From positions 1-53,290 of the forward strand of contig NZ_JANINU010000038.1 of the NCBI RefSeq assembly GCF_024508875.1: a DNA stretch of 53,290 bases, read 5' to 3'. Shown here piece after piece: positions 1-7,051 of this stretch (the stretch's first letter is position 1; each line of letters starts with the position of its first letter). This DNA is from Phenylobacterium sp. (GTDB lineage Bacteria > Pseudomonadota > Alphaproteobacteria > Caulobacterales > Caulobacteraceae). The notes beneath the pieces were generated by a model, which did not search any database, was not told the DNA's origin, and was given only the letters and a program-made list of their open reading frames with translations. Position numbers and translations under genes: made by a program.

Positions 1-473
1 GCAACGGCGGCGGCCAGGGCAATGGCGGCGCGAACGGGAACGCCGGCGGCAACGGAAACGGCGCGGGCGGCGCCAACGGCAACGGCGGCGGCCAGGGCAA
101 TAGCGGCGCGACCGGCAACGTCGGCGGAAACGGAAACGGCGCTGACGGCGGCAACGGCAACGCCGGCGGCCAGGACAACGGCGGCGCGACCGGGAACGCC
201 GGCGGCAACGGAAACGGCACTGGCGGCGGCCAGAGCAATGGTGGGGGCAATGGAAACGGCGCCGGTGGCGACCAGGCCGGCAACACGGGCGGCTCTGGGA
301 ATGGAAATGGAAACGGCAACGGCAACGGCAATCCTGGGGCCGGGCCCGGGAACGCGAATGGGAACGGTGGCGGCGGGGATGCGAACGGCGGCGTTGACAA
401 CGGCGCGTCGGGGGGCGGCAACGGCGGGCGCGGAGGTCGCAATGGCAACGCTGGCGGCAGCGTGCGATCCTGA
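1..473 (+). CDS. Gly/Asn-repeat protein, C-terminal part (5' end outside window)
   Basis: Reading codons from base 3, the frame is open from the window edge to TGA at 471-473. It encodes about 156 residues of almost pure Gly, Asn and Ala repeats (GNGNG, NGGGQGN, GGNGNGA), with scattered Gln, Asp and Thr and no hydrophobic core. The other two frames give Ala/Thr- or Arg-rich strings typical of misread GC-rich repeats. The stop shares its last base with the ATG of the next gene (TGATG), so the two are probably translationally coupled. In Caulobacter-type genomes a CHASE2 kinase often follows a FecR-domain protein with a low-complexity tail; that this is such a tail is inference, because the N-terminal domain lies outside the window. 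Confidence 0.7.
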   Translation, partial: NGGGQGNGGANGNAGGNGNGAGGANGNGGGQGNSGATGNVGGNGNGADGGNGNAGGQDNGGATGNAGGNGNGTGGGQSNGGGNGNGAGGDQAGNTGGSGNGNGNGNGNGNPGAGPGNANGNGGGGDANGGVDNGASGGGNGGRGGRNGNAGGSVRS

Positions 474-2815
474 TGGGGCTCCTTGCGCCACGACTTGAAT
501 GGCGTGGATTCATCGCCCGCGTCCAGACCACGGCGGGCCTGCTGCTGATCGTCCTGACGGTGGCGCTCGCGGCGACGACGGGGTTGCTGCAGCCCGTCGA
601 CGACGGCTTGGCCCAGTTCCGATTCATGGTGCTGCAGCGGGCGCCCAGCGATACCCTGACGGTCGTCGAGATCGACGTCGACAGCCTGCGGGCCGCCAAG
701 TCGTGGCCGTGGAGCCGAGACAGGTTCGCCCAGGCGATCGACAATCTTACGGCTGCAGGGGCGCAGGTCGTAGCCCTAGACGTGGACTTCAGCGCCCCCT
801 CATCGCCCGCGTCCGACGCGGCGCTCGCGGCCGCCATCAATCGCCATCCCGGCCAAGTGGTCCTCCCAACGTTCGTGCAGGCGGCGGGCCAAGGCGAGCA
901 TCGCCGTCAGGCCGACAGCCGCCCCATCGAGCCCCTCACGGACCAAGCGGTGCTCGCGAGCGTTAACGTGCCGGTAGACCGCGACGGACGGGTACGACGC
1001 TACCGCCCTTCGTTCGCTGAAGGCGAAGGCGGGCGATCCTCGCTGGCGGCAGCGCTCGCCGGGCGCTCGCCCAGTCCATCAGGCGCCTTCCTGATCGATT
1101 ACGGGATTCGCGCCGCCGACATCGACCGGCTCTCATTCGAGGCGGTCCACGCCGGCCGCTTCGATCCGGCCCTCGTTCGCGGCCGCAATGTTCTGATTGG
1201 CGCCACCGCCCTCGAGCTCGGCGACGAATTCGCGACGCCCATGCTCGGCACGCTCGAAGGCGTTTACGTCCACGCCCTGGCGTACGAGAGTCTTCGCGCC
1301 GGCCGCGCACTCCGCGAACTGTCGCATCCGGTGACGGTCGGCCTGGCGATCCTGGCGGCCTTCTTTCTGCGCCCCCGCGCCCAGCGGGTCTACGGCCGCA
1401 TGCTGCGGCGGCATCTGCTGGTCGCCGCGACCGCGCTGGGCGCGCCGCTGGCGCTGCAGGCCTGGCTCCCCGTCAGCGTCGATGTGGCGCCTTTGCTGCT
1501 CGCCCAGGCCCTATGCCTCCTTTGGACCGTGCGCGAGGAACTGAAGCGCCGGGCGCGGGCCGTGGTCGAGCAGCGCGAGGCGCATTTTGTGCAACTTGCC
1601 GAGCACATGCGCGAGAGCCGGGACAGCATCAAGGCCGCCCACGACGAGCTCCAAGTGGTGAATCGGGCCTTGGATCGAGCGCTCAAGGCGCGCACCGATT
1701 TCCTGGCGATGACCAGCCACGAGATCAGGACGCCGCTCAACGGCATCATGGGAATGACGCAGGTGATCCTCGCTGATCGTCACCTTGCCGACGGCCTCCG
1801 CGACAAGCTGCGGCTGGTCCATAGCAGCGGGGAGACCATGCTGGCGCTGGTGGATGACCTGCTTGATGTGGCGAAGATGGAGAATGGCGCGCTTTCCATA
1901 GTCCCCGTGCAGATGGATCTGCACCAGTTGCTCGACGACACGGTTCGGCTGTGGGCGGGGCGCGCCCAGGGGAAAGGTCTGGTGTTGCGGGCGGATCGCA
2001 GGGGCGTCCCGGCGCTGATCAGGGAAGACACCGGGCGCTTGCGGCAAATCCTCTTCAACCTGCTGGCCAACGCCATCAAGTTCACGGAGACCGGCGAGGT
2101 CGCCCTGATCGCGACGGTGGAGACATCCGCCCAGGGTGAGATTCTCGCGTTGGAGGTGTCCGACACGGGGATCGGAATTCCCCAGGACAAGCTCGAGGAG
2201 GTTTTCGACGCGTTCTCGCAGGTGGATGACAGCACCACCCGAAAGTTCGGAGGCACAGGGCTTGGACTGGCCATCTGCCGCCGACTGGCGCGAGCGATGG
2301 GCGGCGATGTGCAGCTTGAAAGCGAGCTAGGCCGAGGCTCTCGCTTCACCTTGCGACTGCCTTTGCATCGCGTTCACGCGACGCAGGAGGCCGCCGGCGG
2401 TCCTGGGCTGAGCGGCGCGGCGGTCCTGCTGGTGGAAGCGAACCCCCTGGCCCAGAGCGTGATGAAGGCGGCCCTCGGCGGGCAGGTGGCGGCGCTGGAG
2501 ATTGTGGCCACCCCCGACGAGGCCTTTCCGGCGCTGGGACAGCGCCGTTTCGACATTCTGCTCGTGGAAGGAAAGTCGCTTGCCACGCCGGCTGGGGCCC
2601 TAAGCGCGCTCAGGGATTTGGATGAAGCGGCCGCTGGCGCTCAGGTCGTCGTGCTGTGGGGCGGTGCGGCCGAGGATGTGGCCGATCTGGAAGAGGCAGG
2701 AGCATGTGTCGTGCGCAAACCGATCGGCGCCGCGGACTTCGTCGATAGGCTTCGGGCGCTTCGCCGAACGGCGGCCGCTGAACCTAGCAGGCTCGGCAAG
2801 CGGAGGGCCGGCTAA
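473..2815 (+). CDS. CHASE2-domain hybrid sensor histidine kinase with degenerate receiver
   Basis: 780 residues. An N-terminal membrane segment (about 15-35) precedes a periplasmic CHASE2 sensor domain (about 40-280, with VVEIDVDSL and WPWSRDRFAQAI). Further hydrophobic segments follow at about 285-350, then a coiled coil (about 355-405). The HisKA box has the phosphoacceptor His416 in MTSHEIRTPLNGIMG. The HATPase domain has an N box near 532 (NLLANAIKFTE), a G1 box DTGIGI near 564 and a G2 box GGTGLGL near 594. The C-terminal domain (about 650-765) has a receiver fold outline, but the acidic pair is EA and the phosphoacceptor position is Glu (ILLVEG), while the Lys in VRKPIG is kept. It overlaps the preceding gene by one base, and a single-domain receiver follows 72 bases downstream. 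Signal unknown. Confidence 0.9.
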   Translation: MGLLAPRLEWRGFIARVQTTAGLLLIVLTVALAATTGLLQPVDDGLAQFRFMVLQRAPSDTLTVVEIDVDSLRAAKSWPWSRDRFAQAIDNLTAAGAQVVALDVDFSAPSSPASDAALAAAINRHPGQVVLPTFVQAAGQGEHRRQADSRPIEPLTDQAVLASVNVPVDRDGRVRRYRPSFAEGEGGRSSLAAALAGRSPSPSGAFLIDYGIRAADIDRLSFEAVHAGRFDPALVRGRNVLIGATALELGDEFATPMLGTLEGVYVHALAYESLRAGRALRELSHPVTVGLAILAAFFLRPRAQRVYGRMLRRHLLVAATALGAPLALQAWLPVSVDVAPLLLAQALCLLWTVREELKRRARAVVEQREAHFVQLAEHMRESRDSIKAAHDELQVVNRALDRALKARTDFLAMTSHEIRTPLNGIMGMTQVILADRHLADGLRDKLRLVHSSGETMLALVDDLLDVAKMENGALSIVPVQMDLHQLLDDTVRLWAGRAQGKGLVLRADRRGVPALIREDTGRLRQILFNLLANAIKFTETGEVALIATVETSAQGEILALEVSDTGIGIPQDKLEEVFDAFSQVDDSTTRKFGGTGLGLAICRRLARAMGGDVQLESELGRGSRFTLRLPLHRVHATQEAAGGPGLSGAAVLLVEANPLAQSVMKAALGGQVAALEIVATPDEAFPALGQRRFDILLVEGKSLATPAGALSALRDLDEAAAGAQVVVLWGGAAEDVADLEEAGACVVRKPIGAADFVDRLRALRRTAAAEPSRLGKRRAG

Positions 2816-2887
2816 GCTCAGGGTTTTGTAAAGCCTCGCAAATTATAGATGTCAGCAGGGCCAGTGTAGAGCCGCCTGGAGGGCGCC

Positions 2888-3280
2888 GTGCGCGTACTTT
2901 TCGTCGATGACAACGCGATGAACCGAGCGGTCGTGAAGGGCATGCTGGGCGCCGCGGACGTTGAGGTGGTTGAGGCGGAGGGGGCCGAGATCGGTCTGGA
3001 GCTCATCGACGCCCACCCCTTCGACCTGATCCTCATGGATCTGCGGATGCCCGGTATGGACGGCTTGGCTGCGATCCGCGCCATTCGCGCCCGGAATGAC
3101 GCGAAGGCAGGGCTGTCTATCATCGTGGTGACCGCCGACAATGCGCCCAACATTCGGGCCCAGGCGATGGACGCCGGCGCCGACGATCTTCTGCACAAGC
3201 CAGTGCAGATGCAGGCGCTGTTCGACGCCATTGGCGAGGTGATCCAAAGATCGAGCGAACGAGGTGGGATGCTGGCTTGA
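2888..3280 (+). CDS. Single-domain response regulator (CheY-like)
   Basis: 130 residues, a stand-alone receiver with no output domain. The acidic pair is in VLFVDDN, the phosphoacceptor Asp is in ILMDLRMPGMDG, the Thr is in VVTADN, and the Lys is in LHKPVQ, so all catalytic positions are present. The GTG start has GGAG about 7 bases upstream. It lies 72 bases after the CHASE2 hybrid kinase, whose own receiver is degenerate, so this protein is the likely phosphate acceptor for that kinase (inference from position). It probably acts by protein-protein interaction or as a phosphorelay intermediate. The same-strand organisation suggests one operon with the Gly/Asn-repeat protein. Confidence 0.9.
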   Translation: MRVLFVDDNAMNRAVVKGMLGAADVEVVEAEGAEIGLELIDAHPFDLILMDLRMPGMDGLAAIRAIRARNDAKAGLSIIVVTADNAPNIRAQAMDAGADDLLHKPVQMQALFDAIGEVIQRSSERGGMLA

Positions 3281-3532
3281 CCCCGGGGTCGGCGACGCGG
3301 CTATCACCCTCAGCGCATACGCTCATGCGCGCGGCGTTGAACTTCCTGTTCGGCTAACGCGGATCGCTTTGCGTCAGTAGCGGCCGTGGAGCACCTTTCA
3401 GGTCGCTCTGGTTCGTCCTCGTTATCGGTGCCGCCCATGAGTGGACGCTCGTGTCTTGTCCGCGAGTGTCCGGTGTCGGGCGCGGAGCCAAGAACCGTTT
3501 GTGGCGCAACTGAGACTGCGACGTTTCACACC
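3281..3532. other. Intergenic region without recognised gene
   Basis: This stretch lies between the response regulator and the 3' end of the ankyrin gene, which points towards it. The short open frames here show no codon bias or recognisable domain. I see no clear terminator hairpin with a T run. Confidence 0.4.
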
Positions 3533-3958
3533 TCAGCCGCTGACAACCCTCTGCCAGCCTCGCGGCGACCGTAGCAGCCGAGCGATTTCGGCGTTGCCCG
3601 CAAGCTCCGCGGTTAGCGCAGGAACATGGCCTTGCTCGTCGGTAGCGGCCGGATCAGCTCCTGCAGCCAAGAGCAGTTCAGCTATCTCTCGGTGACCCTG
3701 CATGGCCGCGTAGTGGAGTGCAGTGTAACCCAGGTCTCCGTGCGTACGAACGTTGGCGCCGAGCACCAACAGGTCTTGGACATCTCTGCGGTCGCCGCGG
3801 AAGACCGCACGGTGCAGAAGGGTGTCGTCGTCAGAGTCGCGGGCGTCGATGGAGACGAACTTCGGATTGGACGCATCCAGTTCGTAAGCAACTCGAATTG
3901 CTGCGAGGGTGCGAGCAGTTAGGCTCGCCGGCCCTTTTCTCTTACTCATCGACAGCAT
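3533..3958 (-). CDS. Ankyrin-repeat protein
   Basis: 141 residues. At least three ankyrin-type repeats are visible: DDDTLLHRAVFRGDRRDVQDLLVLGANV, then TALHYAAMQGHREIAELLLAAGADPAA, then a weaker EQGHVPALTAELAGNAEIARLL. These consist of TxLHxAA and xxxLLxxGA helices joined by short loops and normally bind partner proteins. There is no signal peptide or membrane segment, so it is probably cytoplasmic. An alternative start at M4 (3949) is equally plausible. It is monocistronic and convergent with the regulator to its left. The partner cannot be named. Confidence 0.8.
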   Translation of the reverse strand: MLSMSKRKGPASLTARTLAAIRVAYELDASNPKFVSIDARDSDDDTLLHRAVFRGDRRDVQDLLVLGANVRTHGDLGYTALHYAAMQGHREIAELLLAAGADPAATDEQGHVPALTAELAGNAEIARLLRSPRGWQRVVSG

Positions 3959-4195
3959 CCGCCAGAGAACCCAGCCTCTCAGCGAGCCTGGCCGTTGGCC
4001 GTTACATCCGCCTGAATGAGAATGGATAACCGGGGGCCTGGATGATCCGGTTCGCGGCGCGATCCCAACGTCTCCTCGTGGCGCCGTCCTGACGCTTGCT
4101 CACAGCTGAGCGATCAGAAGTGTCGCCGATACCAACCTCGCCCCGAACGGCGCATAGTCTGTCCCGGCTGGACGGGCGACCTCATGGAGGTGGCC

Positions 4196-4822
4196 ATGGC
4201 ACAGCCAGACCTATTTCGAACCCCTCGAAGACCCTGGAACGCCGGGCGTCTGATCGGCCCTAAGGCGCCGCTCAAGCCCAAGCACATCTGGGCCATCCGC
4301 CAGCAGCTGAAGATGCTCCGGCGGATCCGCGATCTTGCGATGTTCAACTGCGCTCTCGATGCAAAGCTTCGGGCTTGCGACCTAGTCAAGCTCCGCGTGA
4401 GCGACGTCGCGCCGGGTGGCGTGCTTCGCGAGCGCTCGACCGTGATACAGCAGAAGACCGGTCGGCCCGTTCCATTCGAAATCACCGAGCCGACGCGAGA
4501 GGCGCTTGCTGCCTGGCTGGAACGGCGAGGAAGGCGCGCTGATGATTGGTTGTTTCCGAGCCGCAGCCGGCATGGCGATCACATCGGCACGCGCCAGTAC
4601 GCCCGGCTCGTCGACCGCTGGGTCACCATGATCGACCTGCAGCCAGCTGCCTACGGTACGCACAGTCTACGTCGGACAAAGGTCGCGCTCGTCTACAAGA
4701 AGACGGGCAACCTGCGAGCCTGTCAGCTGCTCTTGGGCCATCGCAAACTCGAGAGCACCGTGCGCTATCTCGGCATCGAGGTGGACGACGCGCTTGAGCT
4801 TTCCGAGCATCTTGAGATCTGA
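4196..4822 (+). CDS. Short tyrosine recombinase / phage-type integrase
   Basis: 208 residues from the ATG at 4196, which has GGAGG five bases upstream; an in-frame ATG at 4184 has no comparable site. All six catalytic positions of tyrosine recombinases are visible: Arg59 (KLRACDL), Lys87 (QQKTGR), His156 and Arg159 (THSLRRTK), His182 (LLGHRKLEST) and the nucleophile Tyr191 (VRYLGIE). The protein is close to a bare catalytic domain: the N-terminal arm-binding and core-binding domains of typical integrases are reduced to about 45 residues, as in FimB-like or solitary recombinases. It sits beside an AT-richer gene of unknown function, suggesting a small mobile segment. Target unknown. Confidence 0.88.
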   Translation: MAQPDLFRTPRRPWNAGRLIGPKAPLKPKHIWAIRQQLKMLRRIRDLAMFNCALDAKLRACDLVKLRVSDVAPGGVLRERSTVIQQKTGRPVPFEITEPTREALAAWLERRGRRADDWLFPSRSRHGDHIGTRQYARLVDRWVTMIDLQPAAYGTHSLRRTKVALVYKKTGNLRACQLLLGHRKLESTVRYLGIEVDDALELSEHLEI

Positions 4823-4997
4823 CGTAGGAGCGTGAGTTCCCCGGCGCCATCGATGTAAGCCTGCGAGCGGCCGCACTAGGCGTCTGCAAGGGGTGGGTTG
4901 CGGACGTACCAGCAAGCCCGAAATGGCTGCGCTTGCCGCCTTCTATTCCGCCTCGGCCCGTCCTGAGATTTCCGGCTTTGCCGCGATGTGGTGCGAG

Positions 4998-5948
4998 CTA
5001 CCCGAACACATCCTTGGTGAGGCAATCTGCGCAAGCTGCCGCTACTAATCCGACAATAGCGTTGTATTCAGTGGCAGTGTAGACCGCTTCGTCGACTAAC
5101 GACTGCCATGTCTCCGCGGTGACTAGGTGAGCTTCCTTTGCGCGCTTCAGCCCGTCGACCGCGATCGGCCAAAGAGGGTTCACACGGCACGCGTCGCAAA
5201 CAACGTCGACAGGTGGGACGTGAATTCCGCAATGAACTTGGCAGCTTGGCACGTGAATTCCACAATGAACTTGGCAGCTTGGCACATGTACGCCGCAGTG
5301 CACGAAGCACCACTGTGGCTTCGGGGCATTCGCTGCCGAAATACCTTCCTTGAAGACCCAAAGCGTTTGGGTGGGAGATACTTCACCAAGATCCGAGATC
5401 GGCGTCGGCTTCAAAATCAGACGACGGGCGTTAGCGACGTCGTTCTCCATGAGGGTTTCACCCGGCTTGATCTTGAACAGTCGCCCTGGATGAAGACCCA
5501 ACCCAAACACGTTTGCCAAACCTTGACGAGCAAGGGTCTCAAAGTAGTCGGCGAGAAACTCCTGCGAGGCCTCCACCGCACTAGCCGATTCTAGGTAAAT
5601 CTTCGTTTTGTTTGAATTTTCCACAAATTCTACCGGCCGCAATGCAAATGGTTCGCTTCGGCCTACTTTTGAGAATGCCCAGACGAACGGCGTGATATTC
5701 GAGGAATTTGCAGCCGTTGGCTCAATAATAAGTTCGTTGTCGCGAACCTTTCGAGCGAGCACTTCGCCCTCATAGAGGTGAAAGTGTTTATGAAGAAGCG
5801 CGACGCCAACGATATGCGCCATCTTGTGGGCCTGGATAACTTCACCAAGCTCTTGGATTTGCTTTTCGAGCTTCGGGACCGCGTCCTTCACAACGAAGAA
5901 GTCCAGAAGGTTTGCGTACGCTAACGGACTATATGTCTCTACCCGCAT
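4998..5948 (-). CDS. Unknown protein with Cys/His tandem repeat, AT-richer than surroundings
   Basis: 316 residues from the ATG at 5948, preceded by GGAGGGG; an upstream in-frame ATG at 5963 would place that Shine-Dalgarno sequence inside the gene. I do not recognise the family. The N-terminal half has a helix with coiled-coil character (AVPKLEKQIQELGEVIQAHK), then HIVGVALLHKHFHLYEGE. The C-terminal half contains three 11-residue units of the form VHCGIHVPSCQ (about 222-255) followed by VVCDACRVNP, so a dense cluster of Cys and His that could bind metal. There is no signal peptide. Base composition is clearly more AT-rich than its neighbours, and it lies about 175 bases from a tyrosine recombinase, both signs of horizontal acquisition. 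Function is not assigned. Confidence 0.7.
   Translation of the reverse strand: MRVETYSPLAYANLLDFFVVKDAVPKLEKQIQELGEVIQAHKMAHIVGVALLHKHFHLYEGEVLARKVRDNELIIEPTAANSSNITPFVWAFSKVGRSEPFALRPVEFVENSNKTKIYLESASAVEASQEFLADYFETLARQGLANVFGLGLHPGRLFKIKPGETLMENDVANARRLILKPTPISDLGEVSPTQTLWVFKEGISAANAPKPQWCFVHCGVHVPSCQVHCGIHVPSCQVHCGIHVPPVDVVCDACRVNPLWPIAVDGLKRAKEAHLVTAETWQSLVDEAVYTATEYNAIVGLVAAACADCLTKDVFG
5215..5313. repeat. Three tandem 33-bp units inside the unknown gene
   Basis: Units at 5215-5247, 5248-5280 and 5281-5313. The first two differ at only two positions; the third is diverged. Each unit encodes 11 residues (VHCGIHVPSCQ), so copy number can change without shifting the frame. The near-identity of the first two units points to recent duplication. 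Confidence 0.9.
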
Positions 5949-6211
5949 TCGCCCCTCCACCATATGGTGCCAAATTCACGTTAGGCGAACGTGGGTTGTA
6001 GCGTCCAGCAGTAGTGCGCCTCGAACATGGTGCGGAGGCAAGGAATGTCTCCATTGGGTCGGAGGCGGTCGTTAGCGCCCCGCCAGAAAGCGGTCCTCGT
6101 GCCGCGCCTTCAGTGAACGCCGGGGATGGAGGAGAGGAGTGCTGCGCTGAAGTTGGGCTGGCGCCGGCTGATCATCGGACCCAGACTCCTCCGCACATCG
6201 ACTGAGCTCGA
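5949..6211. other. Intergenic, no recognised gene
   Basis: It lies between the start of the unknown gene and the end of the repeat lipoprotein gene (both minus strand). The AT-rich section near 5949-6000 may hold the promoter of the unknown gene. No convincing terminator or coding region is seen. Confidence 0.35.
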
Positions 6212-7051
6212 TTAGGTCTCGCAGACGCCGTCATCGTCCTCCGAACTCGTCGCGCAGATCGTCGCGCGTCCCCCGCATGCGACCTGCCGGCCATCGGAGC
6301 TCGAGGTGCAGATCGTCGCCTCGCCGCCGCAGGCAACGTCGCGACCATCGGAGCTGCTCGTACAGATGTTCGCGCGGCCGCCACAGGCCGCGTGCGAGCC
6401 GTCCGAACTCGTCGTGCAGATCGTGGCTTCCCCGCCGCATGCCACCTGAGAGCCGTCGGAACTGCCGCTGCAGATGGTCGCGCGGCCGCCACAGGCTACC
6501 TGTGAGCCATCCGAACTCGTTGTGCAGATCGTGGCCTCGCCCCCGCAGGCTACATGTGAGCCGTCCGAGCTCCCGGTGCAGATCGTCGCGCGTCCGCCGC
6601 AGGCGACCTGCGTTCCGTCCGAGCTGGACGTGCAGATGGTCGCCTCTCCGCCGCAGGCGACGTGCGATCCATCGGAACTCGACGAGCAGATGGTCGCGCG
6701 TCCGCCGCAGGCAACCCGGTCGCCCCTAGCCCCAGAGGTGCAGATCGTCGCGCCGCCGCCGCATGCGACATAGGCGCCGCCCCCGCCCGATGTGCAGATC
6801 GTGGCCAGACCGCCGCAGGAAGCCGCTGTGCGTTGGAGGGCGCGGCACTGTGGCTTCGGAGGCGCGGCGTCCGGCGGTACAGGCGCTGCGTCGGGCATCT
6901 CGGCAGGGTCGACGTGACTTGGCGCGGCCGCCGCTTCGACTGCTGGGGGCGGATCGGAGTCGACCCGTCGACCGCACCCGAAAAGCAAGAGCACGGCGAC
7001 GCCGACAAGCATCGCCGGGCGGACGCGGATCGACCTCATCATTCCCGTCAC
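6212..7051 (-). CDS. Lipoprotein with eleven 18-residue Cys-rich repeats (predicted disulfide solenoid)
   Basis: 279 residues. The N-terminus has a charged stretch, a hydrophobic helix and a lipobox ending at Cys26 (LLLFGC), then a Pro/Ala-rich linker (31-68). From residue 77 to the end there are eleven units of the form VACGGxATICTSSSDGS, each with two Cys spaced C-x6-C. The variable position after CGG alternates strictly R, E, R, E from unit 3 to unit 11. This regularity resembles disulfide-stapled beta-solenoids with a Thr-x-Cys-Thr face (insect antifreeze proteins are one known case), but that fold is inference. GTG at 7051 overlaps the upstream stop (GTGA); ATG at 7042 is an alternative start. 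Last gene of a five-gene envelope operon. Function unknown. Confidence 0.75.
   Translation of the reverse strand: MTGMMRSIRVRPAMLVGVAVLLLFGCGRRVDSDPPPAVEAAAAPSHVDPAEMPDAAPVPPDAAPPKPQCRALQRTAASCGGLATICTSGGGGAYVACGGGATICTSGARGDRVACGGRATICSSSSDGSHVACGGEATICTSSSDGTQVACGGRATICTGSSDGSHVACGGEATICTTSSDGSQVACGGRATICSGSSDGSQVACGGEATICTTSSDGSHAACGGRANICTSSSDGRDVACGGEATICTSSSDGRQVACGGRATICATSSEDDDGVCET
6230..6823. repeat. Eleven 54-bp tandem repeats coding for 18-residue units
   Basis: Unit starts are spaced 54 bases apart on the minus strand from 6823 downward. Codons vary between units while the protein motif CGG-x-ATIC is kept, so the array is held by selection on the protein and is not a fresh DNA duplication. 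The Arg/Glu alternation gives a 108-base higher-order period. Confidence 0.88.

Noticed and set aside
1-473. Possible non-coding satellite repeat
   Set aside because: The frame is open throughout, gives a coherent Gly/Asn protein and is coupled to the next gene.
6230-6823. CRISPR-like regular repeats
   Set aside because: The 54-base units are contiguous coding repeats with no unique spacers and no cas genes near.
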